A program made the translations under genes and the position numbers. Below are positions 15,689 to 25,369 of a DNA stretch of 64,000 nt, piece by piece (position 1 is the first letter of the stretch; the number at the start of each line of letters is the position of its first letter). The stretch lies in assembly GCA_934597165.1 (NCBI GenBank), contig CAKTQP010000003.1, positions 1-64,000 on the forward strand. The letters run 5' to 3'. This stretch comes from an uncultured Oscillospiraceae bacterium. Lineage in GTDB: Bacteria; Bacillota; Clostridia; Oscillospirales; Oscillospiraceae. Under the pieces are notes generated by a model. The model was not told the origin of the DNA and did no database searches. It worked only from the letters and a program-made list of their open reading frames with translations.

Positions 15689-16603
15689 TCAAAAGATGGG
15701 GTGGCCACGGAGGTAATCGACGGCCTTCATCCGCTTTTTCCCCGGTGCCTGCACCTCGGTGACGCACAAAATTTGCCCGTCGCCGCAGACCATCCGGATG
15801 CCCTTCTTGTCCGCGCCCAGGGCGGTGCCGGCAGGCTGGTCGGAGGTCTCGCCGGTCAGGAAGGCGGCGAAGACCTTGAACTTGGTGCCCGCCAGCTCCA
15901 TGGTGGTGGCAGGCCAGGGCACCAGGCCGCGAATTTGGTTGTGGATGTCCAGCGCCGGGCGGCTCCAGTCGATGGGGCTCATGTCCCGGCTGAGCATGGG
16001 GGCGTAGGTGTACTGGCTCTCGTCCTGAGGGGTGCGGGTGGCGGTGCCGTCGGCGATGGCGCTGACCGTCTTGCCCAGCAGTTCCGCGCCCATGACCGCC
16101 AGGCGGTCGTGGAGCTGCTCCACGTTTTCGTTCCGGTCGATGGGGGTCGCCGCCTGCAGGATGATGTCACCGGCGTCCAGGGCTTCCGCCATGTGCATGA
16201 TGGTCACGCCGGTCTCGCTCTCGCCGTTGAGCATGGCCCAGTTGATGGGGGCCGCGCCCCGGTATTTGGGCAGCAAGGAGGAGTGGACGTTGATGCAGCC
16301 CTTTTGGGGCAGCTCCAGCACCGCCTTGGGCAGCAGCTTGCCGTAGGCAGCCACCACGATGAGCTCCGGCGCCAGGGCGGCCAGCTCCTGCTGAACAGCC
16401 TCGTCCTTCAGGGTCTTGGGCTGGAAGACGGGCAAATTGTGCTCCAGTGCCACCACCTTCACCGGCGGCGGTGTGAGCTTCATGCCACGGTTCTTAGGCT
16501 TGTCCGGCTGGGTGTAGACGCCCACGATCTCGTGGCCGTCCTGGATGAGCTGGTTCAGAGAGGGCACGGCGAAATCGGGGGTGCCCATGAATACGATGCG
16601 CAT
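15689..16603 (-). CDS. fmt: methionyl-tRNA formyltransferase
   Basis: A 304-aa enzyme that formylates initiator Met-tRNA with 10-formyl-THF. It opens MRIVFMGTPDFAV and contains INVHSSLLPKYRGAAP and EALDAGDII, which hold the family's catalytic Asn, His and Asp; the tRNA-binding C-terminal domain is complete. I choose the ATG at 16603, which overlaps the def stop by one base (TAATG); a longer frame to 16699 lies inside def. Paired with def, as usual. Confidence 0.97.
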   Translation of the reverse strand: MRIVFMGTPDFAVPSLNQLIQDGHEIVGVYTQPDKPKNRGMKLTPPPVKVVALEHNLPVFQPKTLKDEAVQQELAALAPELIVVAAYGKLLPKAVLELPQKGCINVHSSLLPKYRGAAPINWAMLNGESETGVTIMHMAEALDAGDIILQAATPIDRNENVEQLHDRLAVMGAELLGKTVSAIADGTATRTPQDESQYTYAPMLSRDMSPIDWSRPALDIHNQIRGLVPWPATTMELAGTKFKVFAAFLTGETSDQPAGTALGADKKGIRMVCGDGQILCVTEVQAPGKKRMKAVDYLRGHPIF

Positions 16604-17127
16604 TACTCCGCCTCCTTCTCTTCCAGCTCCTTCCGACCCTCTTCGGCTGCGTCCTGGAACATCTTCTCCACCTCTTCCATGGTGTACAGCTTGTCGCACA
16701 GCTCGTCGAACATATGGCCGTCCAGGTGGTCGATCTCGTGGCAGAAGCAGCGTGCCACCATGCCCTGATCCTCCACTTCAAACTCGTTGCCGTTGCGATC
16801 CTGGGCCTTGACCTTCACCTTCATGGGACGGGTCACTTCCCCCCAGCGGCCGGGCAGGGACAGGCAGCCTTCCAGGCCGGTCTGCTCGCCGGAGCTGCTG
16901 ACGATCTCCGGATTCACCAGCTCGATGACGTTCTCCTGGTCGTCCAGCACCACCACCACACGGCGGCAGATGCCGATCTGCGGGGCAGCCAGACCCACGC
17001 CGCCGGAAGCAGCTAGGGTCTGTCTCATGTCGTTCAGCAGCAGCGCCAGCTTGTCGTCAAACTTGGTCACAGCGTGGCACTTTTTGGTGAGCATATCGTC
17101 GCCTTTTTTCAAAATCTGTCTCATCAT
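16603..17127 (-). CDS. def: peptide deformylase
   Basis: A 174-aa metalloprotease that removes the formyl group from nascent peptides. All three motifs are present: GVGLAAPQIG, EGCLSLPG (metal Cys) and HEIDHLDG (two His, Glu). An acidic C-terminal tail (EEGRKELEEKEAE) extends past the core. ATG codons at 17127 and 17124 are both possible. It is followed directly by fmt. Confidence 0.96.
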   Translation of the reverse strand: MMRQILKKGDDMLTKKCHAVTKFDDKLALLLNDMRQTLAASGGVGLAAPQIGICRRVVVVLDDQENVIELVNPEIVSSSGEQTGLEGCLSLPGRWGEVTRPMKVKVKAQDRNGNEFEVEDQGMVARCFCHEIDHLDGHMFDELCDKLYTMEEVEKMFQDAAEEGRKELEEKEAE

Positions 17128-17157
17128 AATGATAAATCTCCGTTTCTATTTTTTTGT

Positions 17158-19626
17158 TTAAAAAGAGTCCATAGGGTTACGATCGACGGTGATGGAACTG
17201 ACTCGGTTCTGCTTGTCGTCTTTGGCACGGAGGATGATGTAGCGTATCATCTCCCGCAGTTTTTTGCTGTCCTTGCCCCCCAAGGTCAGGGCGTATCGGT
17301 ACCGGTTCATGACCTTCACCACGTTGGCTGCCGCCGGCCCCACCACGTCAAAGGGTTCGTCCGCCATCCACGCAGATTCACGCCAGGCCAAAAAGCTCTC
17401 CCGCAGGCGCATACAGCACTGCAAGACGCCGGCCTCGGTCTCGCCGATGACCTGGATGCGGTACTGATCCCGGAAGGGCGGGAAGCGACGGAGCTGGCGT
17501 TGGGCGATCTCGGTCTCGTAGAACTGGTCATAGTCCTGGCGGGCGGCGCAGGTGATGACGTCGTTCTCCGGCGTGAATGTCTGGATGACGGCGCTGCCCG
17601 GGTGGCTGCCCCGGCCTGCCCGACCCACCACCTGGGTGAGCAGGGAGAACGTCCGCTCCGACGCCCGGAAGTCGTCCACGTACAGGGACAGGTCGGCGTC
17701 GATGACCCCCACCAGGGTCACGTTGGGGAAGTCCAGCCCCTTGGCCACCATCTGGGTGCCCAACAAAATGGGGATATTTTCCCGTTCGAACTGGGCCAGG
17801 ATGGCCTCGTGAGGGCGGGAGGCGGACACAGTGTCCGCGTCCATCCGCAGCAGCTTGGTGCCTGGGAACAGCTCCTGCAATTCCTCCTCCACCCGCTGCA
17901 CCCCAGCACCGATGAAGAAGAACCTGCCGCCGCAGTTGGGGCAGTTGTCCGGCATAGGCTGGGTGTAGCCGCAGTAGTGGCACATGAGCCGGTGATTGGC
18001 CTGGTGGTAGGTGAGCTTGACGCTGCACCGGGGGCACTCGGCCACCTCGCCGCACTCGGCGCAGATGGCCGTACGGCTGGCGCCCCGGCGGTTGAGGAAC
18101 AGGATGGCCTGTTCCCGCCGCGCGATGGTCTCCGCCAGCTTGTCCCGGAGCAGGGCGCTGATGGTGCTGTTGTTCCCCGCCCGCAGCTCCTCTTTCATGT
18201 CGGTGATGAGCACTTCCGGCAAGGCGCGCTGGTTGAACCGCTGTTTCAATTGGAACAGCTGATAGGTGCCCGTCTTGGCGTGGTACATGGTCTCCACCGA
18301 CGGGGTGGCGGAACCCAACACCAGGACGGCGTTCTGCCGTCCGCAGCGGTATTTGGCGATGTCCCGGGCGTGGTAGCGTGGAACGGTCTCCGATTTGTAG
18401 CTCCCCTCCTGCTCCTCGTCCAGGATCAGGATACCCAAGTTGGACAGGGGCGCAAACACCGCCGAGCGGGTGCCGATGACCACCTGGGCGTCGCCGTTCC
18501 GTGCCCGCTTCCACTCGTCGTAGCGGGCGCCGGCGGACAGGGAGCTGTGCAGCACCGCCACCTTCTCCCCGAACTGTGCCCGGAACTGGCGCAGCAGCTG
18601 GGGCGTCAGCCCAATCTCCGGCACCAGCACCATGGCTTGCTTGCCCTGAGCCAGCACGTGGTGGATGAGCTGGATATAGACGGCGGTCTTGCCGCTGCCG
18701 GTGACGCCGTAGAGCAGGGCGCAGCCGGGGCTGCCCAGCATCTGACAGATGCCGTCGTAGGCGGCTTGCTGCTCCGTATTTAGCTCCGGCGGCAGCGCCG
18801 GTTCCACCGGTGCGCCGTCCACCAGGCGATAGCGCTCCTGGCGAGTGAGGGTCACCAGTCCCTTGGTCTCCATGGCACGCAAGGTGCCTAGCTTGACCCC
18901 GGTGAAATAGCCGATGTCCTTCACCGACGCCACTGGGTACTCGTCCAAAAAGGCGGCAGCCGCCTGCTGCTGTTTGGCACGGGGGCTGATGCGCTCCTGC
19001 GCCTCCCCATAGGGCACGGCCAACTGCGCCACCAGCTCGGTCTTGTCCCCCACGCCTCTGGAAACGCTGGTCTCCAGGGTCAGCACCTCCGCTTTCACCA
19101 GCTCCCGCAGGGCGGTGGTCGGCGAGGCGGTGCCCATGGCCTGGTACAGCTCCGACCGCTCCATGGCTCTGCCATGGGCGAACAGGGCGTCCAGTACCTG
19201 CCGTTTCCGCTGGGACTGACCGGCGGCGGCGTAGGCCGCCTCTGGGGTGACGCCGGCTGGTATCACGTACCGGTCGCTGAGGGAAAAGTACAGCCCCGCC
19301 GGGAGCATGGCCCGCATGGCTTCGTAGACGCTGCAAAAGTAGCGCTCCCGCATCCACAGCGCCAGCTGGATGCCCTCCCGGTTCAGCACCGGCCGGTCGT
19401 CCAGCACCGCCAGGATGCTCTTACACCGAGGCGGCAGGGTCTCCTGCCCCTCCAGCGCCAGCACCAGCCCTTCCGTATGCCGGTTGCCCCGGCCAAAGGG
19501 GACGAGCACCCGCATCCCTGGCGTGACCTGCTCGGCGAACACGTCGGGTATCTGGTAGGTGTAGGGCTTGTCGATGGAGACGTTGGCGGCGGAGACGGCG
19601 ATCTTCGCCAGCAGTATATCCTTCAT
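17158..19626 (-). CDS. priA: primosomal protein N' (replication restart helicase)
   Basis: An 822-aa superfamily-2 helicase that loads the replisome at stalled forks. Walker A is GVTGSGKT; Walker B is DEEQEGSYKSE, with Gln where E. coli PriA has His. Two paired-cysteine zinc motifs are visible (CAECGEVAECPRC, CHYCGYTQPMPDNCPNCGG). The ATG at 19626 follows GAGGAGGCGGAGTG; a frame extension to 19659 lacks support. In Bacillus, coaBC lies between rpoZ and priA; here it is absent. Confidence 0.96.
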   Translation of the reverse strand: MKDILLAKIAVSAANVSIDKPYTYQIPDVFAEQVTPGMRVLVPFGRGNRHTEGLVLALEGQETLPPRCKSILAVLDDRPVLNREGIQLALWMRERYFCSVYEAMRAMLPAGLYFSLSDRYVIPAGVTPEAAYAAAGQSQRKRQVLDALFAHGRAMERSELYQAMGTASPTTALRELVKAEVLTLETSVSRGVGDKTELVAQLAVPYGEAQERISPRAKQQQAAAAFLDEYPVASVKDIGYFTGVKLGTLRAMETKGLVTLTRQERYRLVDGAPVEPALPPELNTEQQAAYDGICQMLGSPGCALLYGVTGSGKTAVYIQLIHHVLAQGKQAMVLVPEIGLTPQLLRQFRAQFGEKVAVLHSSLSAGARYDEWKRARNGDAQVVIGTRSAVFAPLSNLGILILDEEQEGSYKSETVPRYHARDIAKYRCGRQNAVLVLGSATPSVETMYHAKTGTYQLFQLKQRFNQRALPEVLITDMKEELRAGNNSTISALLRDKLAETIARREQAILFLNRRGASRTAICAECGEVAECPRCSVKLTYHQANHRLMCHYCGYTQPMPDNCPNCGGRFFFIGAGVQRVEEELQELFPGTKLLRMDADTVSASRPHEAILAQFERENIPILLGTQMVAKGLDFPNVTLVGVIDADLSLYVDDFRASERTFSLLTQVVGRAGRGSHPGSAVIQTFTPENDVITCAARQDYDQFYETEIAQRQLRRFPPFRDQYRIQVIGETEAGVLQCCMRLRESFLAWRESAWMADEPFDVVGPAAANVVKVMNRYRYALTLGGKDSKKLREMIRYIILRAKDDKQNRVSSITVDRNPMDSF

Positions 19627-19698
19627 CACTCCGCCTCCTCTGGATACGGACAAAGGCAAGAGACCTGGTTTCCTCGGCCGCTTGCCTCCTCCGCTGAT

Positions 19699-19908
19699 TT
19701 AGATTCGCTCCTCCTGCCCTTCCAGCTCCTGCATCAGCTGGCCGTCATAGGCCTCGTCCAATGCGATGGTCACGGGCTTCTCCGGCAGGGAGATGTTCTC
19801 ATGGTCTGCTTCACTGGCCAGCTGACGGGCACGGTGTGCCACCAGGTTCACCAGTTCGTAACGGCTCTTCACGCCGTGGAGCAATTCATTGATGGGATAC
19901 AGCTTCAT
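19699..19908 (-). CDS. rpoZ: DNA-directed RNA polymerase omega subunit
   Basis: A 69-aa omega subunit that helps assemble and stabilise the beta' subunit. SRYELVNLVAHRARQLA is the conserved core (about 15-31). It starts 3 bp after the gmk stop, the normal Firmicute order gmk-rpoZ. Confidence 0.93.
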   Translation of the reverse strand: MKLYPINELLHGVKSRYELVNLVAHRARQLASEADHENISLPEKPVTIALDEAYDGQLMQELEGQEERI

Positions 19909-19911
19909 GGT

Positions 19912-20520
19912 TCAATCAACCTCCAATTTCAGGGTCTGCTTGGTCACGCGGCAATCCTCCGCGTTCAAAATGGAAATGATGTCGCTGGCCGCGCGGATCA
20001 CCGAATCATTTACCACTAAGTAGTCATAGTTAGGGATCTCTTTCAATTCCTCCTGGGCTCGTTCCAACCGGGCACGCACCACCTCTTCGTTCTCCGTCCG
20101 GCGGCCGTGGAGGCGGCGGGAGAGCTCTTCAAAGGAAGGGGGTGCCACGAAGATGAGCACGGCGTTGTCCGCCTTGCGTTTCACGTTGGATGCGCCCTCC
20201 ACTTCGATGTCCAGCAGCACGTCCAGTCCCTGGCTGGCAAACTTCTGGATGTCCGCCAGAGAGGTGCCATAGTAGTTCTCGGCGTACTGGGTGTACTCCA
20301 GCAGCTCGCCGTCTCGGATCATGCGCTCAAACTCCGCCTTGTCCACAAAGTGGTAGTTCACGCCGTCCTCCTCCCCCGCTCTGGGTGCACGGGTGGTGTA
20401 GGACACGGAGAACACCAGGTTGTCCCGCTGGTGCATGACCTCGGCGATGACAGTGCTCTTGCCCACGCCGGATGGGCCGGAGATGACCACCAGGTGGCCG
20501 CCTTTTTTTGTCCTAATCAT
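19912..20520 (-). CDS. gmk: guanylate kinase
   Basis: A 202-aa enzyme converting GMP to GDP with ATP. P-loop GPSGVGKST (15-23), and the GMP-binding region [20 protein letters not shown] and ENYYGTS are complete. The ATG overlaps the remA stop by ATGA, so the genes are coupled. Confidence 0.97.
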   Translation of the reverse strand: MIRTKKGGHLVVISGPSGVGKSTVIAEVMHQRDNLVFSVSYTTRAPRAGEEDGVNYHFVDKAEFERMIRDGELLEYTQYAENYYGTSLADIQKFASQGLDVLLDIEVEGASNVKRKADNAVLIFVAPPSFEELSRRLHGRRTENEEVVRARLERAQEELKEIPNYDYLVVNDSVIRAASDIISILNAEDCRVTKQTLKLEVD

Positions 20521-20780
20521 GATTGCTCCTCCTCTTCCACAGCTTCCTTCCCATTCAGTCTGGCCGCCACGGTGTCGGGCTGAATGGCAGAGAGGACGAT
20601 GTGATCGGAGTCCATGATGACCACCGAACGGGTCTTTCTGCCATAGGTGGCGTCGATGAGCATGCCCCGGTCCCGTCCCTCCTGGATCATCCGCTTGATG
20701 GGGGCGGAGTCCGGGCTGACGATGGCCACCAGCCGGTCTGTAGAGACCATATTGCCAAAACCGATGTTCAATAACTTCAC
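20517..20780 (-). CDS. remA: RemA/DUF370 DNA-binding regulator
   Basis: An 87-aa DUF370 protein. In B. subtilis RemA activates biofilm-matrix and osmoprotection operons as a DNA-wrapping ring. The conserved body [19 protein letters not shown], the [21 protein letters not shown] segment and [19 protein letters not shown] are intact, followed by an acidic tail. In many Clostridia it is kept beside gmk even without a biofilm operon; targets here are unknown. Confidence 0.93.
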   Translation of the reverse strand: MKLLNIGFGNMVSTDRLVAIVSPDSAPIKRMIQEGRDRGMLIDATYGRKTRSVVIMDSDHIVLSAIQPDTVAARLNGKEAVEEEEQS

Positions 20781-20795
20781 AACATCACGCTCCTG

Positions 20796-21674
20796 TCACT
20801 CGATGTTCTGAACCTGTTCTCGAATCTTCTCGATCTCCGCCTTCATATTCACCACGATGGTGGAGATCTCCAAATTGTTGCACTTGGAACCGATGGTGTT
20901 GGTCTCCCGGTTCATCTCCTGGATCAGGAAATCCAGCTTGCGGCCGATGGGGCTGCCGCCGGCCAGCATCTCCCGGAACTGGGCGATGTGACTGTGCAGG
21001 CGCACCGTCTCCTCGTCCACAGCCACCTTGTCGGCAAAGATGGCCGCCTCGGTGAGCACCCGGCTCTCGTCCAGCTGCCGGTCGGCCAGGACTTCCTGGA
21101 GCTTAGCGGTCAGCCGTGCCCGGTAGTCCGCCACCGTCTGGGGAGAGCGCTGCTCCACCTGGTGGGTGAAGTCCTCCAGGGTGGTCAGGCGTCCCAGCAG
21201 GTCGGCCTCCAGCTTCTCGCCCTCCCGGCAGCGCATGGCGTCAAAGTCCCGCAGGGCTTCTTCAGTGACAGCGTGGATGTCCGCGGTCAGCTCTTCCAGA
21301 TTTTCCGGCACCTTGTCCACCTTGAACACGTCCGGGAACTTGGACAGCAGGTCGATAGAGATGTCCGGGTTCAGCCCGAAGGTGTCCGCCATCTTGCGCA
21401 GGGCGTCCATGTACCCTGCCGCCACCGGCTGGTTCAGGGTGACGGAAACTGCCTCCTCCGTGTTGTTTTCCATGTTCACGTACACGTCCACCTTGCCCCG
21501 GCTGATGACCTCCTTCACCCGGCGCTGTACGCCATCTTCGGCGCAGATATACACCCGGGGGAGACGGACGTTGCAGTCCAGGTAGCGGTTGTTGACGCTC
21601 TTTACTTCGATCACTAAGGTACGGCCATGGAGCACAGACTCATGTCTGCCATAGCCGGTCATGCTCTTTACCAA
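20796..21674 (-). CDS. yicC: YicC-family endoribonuclease
   Basis: A 292-aa YicC protein; E. coli YicC is an endoribonuclease acting on small RNAs. The N-terminal KSMTGYGR and C-terminal EMNRETNTIGSKCNNLEIS are the family signatures. I choose the TTG at 21674, preceded by TTGGAGGG at 7-nt spacing, giving the usual short lead before SMTGYG. It is followed by remA and gmk, a very conserved Firmicute order. Confidence 0.93.
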   Translation of the reverse strand: MVKSMTGYGRHESVLHGRTLVIEVKSVNNRYLDCNVRLPRVYICAEDGVQRRVKEVISRGKVDVYVNMENNTEEAVSVTLNQPVAAGYMDALRKMADTFGLNPDISIDLLSKFPDVFKVDKVPENLEELTADIHAVTEEALRDFDAMRCREGEKLEADLLGRLTTLEDFTHQVEQRSPQTVADYRARLTAKLQEVLADRQLDESRVLTEAAIFADKVAVDEETVRLHSHIAQFREMLAGGSPIGRKLDFLIQEMNRETNTIGSKCNNLEISTIVVNMKAEIEKIREQVQNIE

Positions 21675-21716
21675 GAAAAAACCCTCCAACTTATGTTCTT
21701 CTCATTTCAACCCCGG

Positions 21717-22952
21717 TCAGCTCACGTACACGGACACCTCGTACGTCCCCACCGCTCCCAACTCGGAGAACCCGGGGATGGTCACCTCTGCCGGGAGCCG
21801 GCAGGTGCCGATGGCGTCCGCTTTCAGCTGACTGAGATCCACGTTCACTTCTATATCATTCCCTTCCAACAGCTCCAGCGCCTTTTTCGTGCCCCGGCAG
21901 CGGACCTCCAAGGTTTTGGTCACCAGGGAGACCGTTTTTTTGGCGGGATAGTGGGTCATTTTGATGTTGTCCGTCTCCTGCTTGACGGTGGACAGCTTGG
22001 GCAGGGTCACGGACACTTTTGCCGTCTTCTCCCCGCTCTGGCAGGTCAGGTTCTGGGGCAGGGAGATGTCCATGACCAAGTTGGCGGAGGTGATGACCTG
22101 GGACAGGTCCACCGTGCCGATGTTCCACTCGGTCAGCGCCGCCAGATCCTCATTGGAGCCGGAGACCACGATGTGTTTGGGGGTGATCTCCCAGGTGGCG
22201 TCCGACTCGGTGGCGCCACCGCCGTCTTTGATGGTGACGGTCAGGGGAATCTCTTTGATCTTGCGCACCACCAGGGTCACGTCCATCTCACTGCTGGACA
22301 GACTGAGCTGATCGCTGTCGATGGTCTTGCCGTTCTGATCCACCAGGGTCACCGGCAAAGTACCCTCCCAGGTCTCGGACAGACCACTCTTCTCTAACGT
22401 CACCACCGCGTGGTCGATGCGCTTGATGAGACTCTTGTCGCCGCTGACAGTGACGTCATTGTACTCCAGCTGGAACCCGTCCTCCATGCACCCTTCCGCC
22501 ACGGAACCGGTGAAGGCGCCGGAGACGGAGACGGTCTTGCTGCTGATGCGGATGACGTTCACATCGACGGTCTCCACGCTCTTGGATTTGATCTTCACGG
22601 AGCCGGAGGCGATGGTGTTGGGGAAGGTGACGGTGTAGTCCAGGTTCTGCTCGCCGGGCACGGTAATTTGAGAGGACGCGTCCACGGTGACGGACACGTT
22701 GTTCTTGTTCAGCTGGGAGAGGACGCTGCGCTGACCGCTGAGCTTCAGGGACAGGGTGACCTCCTTGCTGTTGGAGATCATCAGGCCACGGCTGCGCAGG
22801 GCGTCCAGCCCCTCGAAGGACACGGGGATGTTCCGGACGTTGATCTGGGTATCCGGCTCCACGGTGATGTCCACGTAGAACCAGCAGGCGATGGCGAAGA
22901 TGATGGAGATGGCGATATAAAACCCTTTGCTGTCTTTGATCTTATTCCACAT
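21717..22952 (-). CDS. cdaR: YbbR-domain protein, regulator of diadenylate cyclase
   Basis: A 411-aa protein with one N-terminal transmembrane helix (about 9-28, FYIAISIIFAIACWFYVDI) and an extracellular chain of YbbR repeats (about four). CdaR binds CdaA and modulates c-di-AMP synthesis. It overlaps cdaA by 11 bp. In Bacillus the third gene is glmM; here yicC follows instead. Confidence 0.93.
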   Translation of the reverse strand: MWNKIKDSKGFYIAISIIFAIACWFYVDITVEPDTQINVRNIPVSFEGLDALRSRGLMISNSKEVTLSLKLSGQRSVLSQLNKNNVSVTVDASSQITVPGEQNLDYTVTFPNTIASGSVKIKSKSVETVDVNVIRISSKTVSVSGAFTGSVAEGCMEDGFQLEYNDVTVSGDKSLIKRIDHAVVTLEKSGLSETWEGTLPVTLVDQNGKTIDSDQLSLSSSEMDVTLVVRKIKEIPLTVTIKDGGGATESDATWEITPKHIVVSGSNEDLAALTEWNIGTVDLSQVITSANLVMDISLPQNLTCQSGEKTAKVSVTLPKLSTVKQETDNIKMTHYPAKKTVSLVTKTLEVRCRGTKKALELLEGNDIEVNVDLSQLKADAIGTCRLPAEVTIPGFSELGAVGTYEVSVYVS

Positions 22953-23844
22953 GGTCAGAATCCTCTTTTTTCCCCCGGAAGAAGCTGACGATATTCTTCA
23001 GCTGTTCGCTGGGGGATTTGGCGCTGCGCTTCTTGTCCGCCTCGTCGGTGGCCAGCAGCTCGTTCTTCAGCAGCCGAGACAGGGTCTCCGGCGCCAGGTG
23101 GCGGCGGATGGTACCGTTGACGGCCACGGAGATGGAGCCGGTCTCCTCGGAGCAGATGACAGACACGGCGTCGGTGTGCTCGGTGACGCCGATGCCGGCG
23201 CGGTGGCGCATCCCCAGCTCCCGGCTGATGTTGGTGTTGCCGGACAGGGGGAGCATACAGCCTGCGCCAGCCACCCGGCCGTTGCGCACCACCACGGCAC
23301 CGTCGTGCATGGGGGCCTTGGGCCAGAAGATGTTCTTGAGCAGCTCGCTGGACACCTCGGCGTCCAGGACGGTGCCGGTCTTCAGGGTGGCGTCCAGGAT
23401 GCTGTTGCGCTCGAAGACCACCAGGGCGCCCACCTTGTCCTTGGACATGGCGGCATAGGCTTCGACGGTCTGGTCGATGGCGGTCTCCAGGTCGGAGCTG
23501 GGCTGGCCGATGTTGTGGGTGGTCAGGCGGAAGCGTCCGCTGCCCATCTTCTCCAGAAAATGGCGTATCTCCGGCTGGAACACCACCACCAGCGCCAGGA
23601 AGCCCAGCTCCACCGCTTTAGACAGGATATAGGCCAGGATGTGCAGGTTGAAGACGTTGGCGATCCACAGCAGGAAGATCACCAGGCCGATGCCCCGCAG
23701 CACCTGACCGGCACGGGTCTCTTTGGCGAACAGGATGATTTTATAAAAGATATAGGAAATAATGGCGATGTCGATCAGGTCGGTTATCTTGATGGTGTGC
23801 AGATAATCCAACACCTGCTGCATGGTCGCCAGGAACGCATCCAT
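22942..23844 (-). CDS. cdaA: diadenylate cyclase
   Basis: A 300-aa membrane enzyme making c-di-AMP from two ATP. Three transmembrane helices occupy about residues 23-90. The DAC domain has DGA (181-183, HDGAVVV) and RHR (213-215, GMRHRAG), the two signature motifs. The C-terminal ~45 residues are a basic, probably disordered tail. It is the first gene of the long minus-strand run and has its own strong promoter. Confidence 0.97.
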   Translation of the reverse strand: MDAFLATMQQVLDYLHTIKITDLIDIAIISYIFYKIILFAKETRAGQVLRGIGLVIFLLWIANVFNLHILAYILSKAVELGFLALVVVFQPEIRHFLEKMGSGRFRLTTHNIGQPSSDLETAIDQTVEAYAAMSKDKVGALVVFERNSILDATLKTGTVLDAEVSSELLKNIFWPKAPMHDGAVVVRNGRVAGAGCMLPLSGNTNISRELGMRHRAGIGVTEHTDAVSVICSEETGSISVAVNGTIRRHLAPETLSRLLKNELLATDEADKKRSAKSPSEQLKNIVSFFRGKKEDSDHVE

Positions 23845-23886
23845 GTTATATCACTTCCCCTACGATTACAATGGGTAAACAATATT

Positions 23887-23915
23887 ATTATACTCTATAC
23901 CGAAGGAAATGGCAA
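23887..23915 (-). promoter_or_regulatory. sigma-A promoter of the cdaA run
   Basis: Minus-strand -35 TTGCCA (23910-23915), 17-bp spacer, -10 TATAAT (23887-23892), 43 bp upstream of the cdaA start. Confidence 0.85.
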
Positions 23916-23932
23916 CAATCTGCGGGTATCTT

Positions 23933-25054
23933 TTACAGGAAAGACCGGAGCACCCGTGCCGTCTGCTCCACCTCCCGTTGGGTGTTGAAGGCGGAGGTGC
24001 TCACCCGCACCGTCCCCGTCTCCAGCGTCCCGGCGCTGCGGTGGGCGAAGGGGGCGCAGTGGAGCCCAGTGCGGACGGCGATGCCCGCTTGGCTCAGCCG
24101 CTGTCCCACCTCTTCGCAGTCCATCCCGTCCACTCGGAAGGACAGAACGCCAGTCTGCAAGGCGGCGTCCTCCGCCAAAAACACCTCCACCCGCTCCATC
24201 TGCCGGAGCGTCTGCCCCAGCCAGCGGGTGAGCTGTCGCTCGTGGCGCAGGATGCGCTCGGTCCCCTTTTGGCGCACGAAGCGCATCCCCTCCAATAGTC
24301 CCGCCACCCCCGGCACGTTCTCCGTCCCCGCCTCCAGCCGGTCGGGCAGAAAGTCCGGCATGGCCTGGTCGCGGGATTGGCTGCCGGTGCCGCCGTAGAG
24401 CAGCGGGGTGGGGTTGGCGTCGGCGGCGCAGAGCAGGATGCCGGTGCCTTGGGGGCCGTAGAGGCTCTTGTGGCCGGGCATGGCCACGTAGGCTGCACCC
24501 CATGCCGCCATGTCGATGGGCAGGCACCCCGCCGCCTGGGAGGCGTCCACGATGAGGGGTACCTGGCTCCGGCGGCACAGGGCGGCGATGTCCGTCACCG
24601 GCAGACAGTAGCCGAAGACGTTGGAGACGGCGTTGCAGATGGCCACATCCGCCCGGTTCATCCACTTCTGATAGGATCGCACCAGCTGTTCCGGCTGGAA
24701 CAGCTCCCCTTGGGCCACCAGAACGGTCACGTCCGGGATGGCGCTGACGCACCGGGTCACGGCGTTGTGCTCGTAGCCGGAGACCACCACCGTCATCCCC
24801 GGCTTGACCAGAGAGCGGATGGCGATGTTCAGGGCCATGGTGGCGTTGCTGGTGAAGATCACCTGCTCCGGGCCCGGCGCGTGGAAGAACTCCGCCGCCA
24901 GCTCCCGGCAGGTAAACAGCACCTCCGCCGCCCCCATGGCAGCCGGGTAGCCCCCCCGGCCGGGGCTTGCGTACCGGGTGGCGGCCGCCTGCATGGCCTG
25001 GGGGACGGTGCGGGGCTTTTGCAGCGTGGTGGCTGCGCTGTCCAAATAGATCAT
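23933..25054 (-). CDS. class V aminotransferase/cysteine desulfurase (CsdB-like)
   Basis: A 373-aa PLP enzyme of the cysteine desulfurase/selenocysteine lyase group. The PLP lysine is Lys196 in PGHKSLYGPQG; Asp170 and the SNATMALN segment bind the cofactor; the persulfide-type Cys333 lies in TGLHCAPFAHR. It differs from the NifS at the right end of the window. The start overlaps the DUF3343 gene by ATGA. The DUF3343-plus-desulfurase pair is found across Clostridia and linked to sulfur/selenium transfer; the acceptor is not known. Confidence 0.88.
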   Translation of the reverse strand: MIYLDSAATTLQKPRTVPQAMQAAATRYASPGRGGYPAAMGAAEVLFTCRELAAEFFHAPGPEQVIFTSNATMALNIAIRSLVKPGMTVVVSGYEHNAVTRCVSAIPDVTVLVAQGELFQPEQLVRSYQKWMNRADVAICNAVSNVFGYCLPVTDIAALCRRSQVPLIVDASQAAGCLPIDMAAWGAAYVAMPGHKSLYGPQGTGILLCAADANPTPLLYGGTGSQSRDQAMPDFLPDRLEAGTENVPGVAGLLEGMRFVRQKGTERILRHERQLTRWLGQTLRQMERVEVFLAEDAALQTGVLSFRVDGMDCEEVGQRLSQAGIAVRTGLHCAPFAHRSAGTLETGTVRVSTSAFNTQREVEQTARVLRSFL

Positions 25055-25305
25055 AACGAAACCTCGCGGTAACTCCCGTTACCCAAGGCGTTGAAGACAC
25101 GATTGGGAGGCAGATTGGCCCCATTTAACGCTGAAAGCGCATCCGTCAACCGCTTATGGGAGATTTTCACTGCGTAACCGCACCCTTTGTCCGACAGCTG
25201 TGCCGGGACGCGGAGGACGCTGTTGGAGATCCCCTCTCGTTCTAAGACAACGGATGTCCGCTGTGCATAGGTCAAGGAACGGCAGACGATGAGATCAAAA
25301 TTCAT
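25051..25305 (-). CDS. DUF3343 putative Se/S carrier
   Basis: An 84-aa DUF3343 protein, related by annotation to putative selenium/sulfur carriers. Two cysteines are visible, Cys8 (IVCRSLTYAQRT) and the one in SDKGCGYAVKI, the latter in the usual conserved Cys-Gly context. I choose the ATG at 25305 because AAAGGAG lies 8 nt before it; the GTG at 25314 overlaps that site. Coupled by ATGA to the desulfurase, which could load the carrier cysteine. Confidence 0.85.
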   Translation of the reverse strand: MNFDLIVCRSLTYAQRTSVVLEREGISNSVLRVPAQLSDKGCGYAVKISHKRLTDALSALNGANLPPNRVFNALGNGSYREVSL

Positions 25306-25369
25306 CTCAGTCACTCCTTTCTTCCCACTCTATGCACGGTCGAAAAAACCGGTGAGTGGTCGAAAGAAG

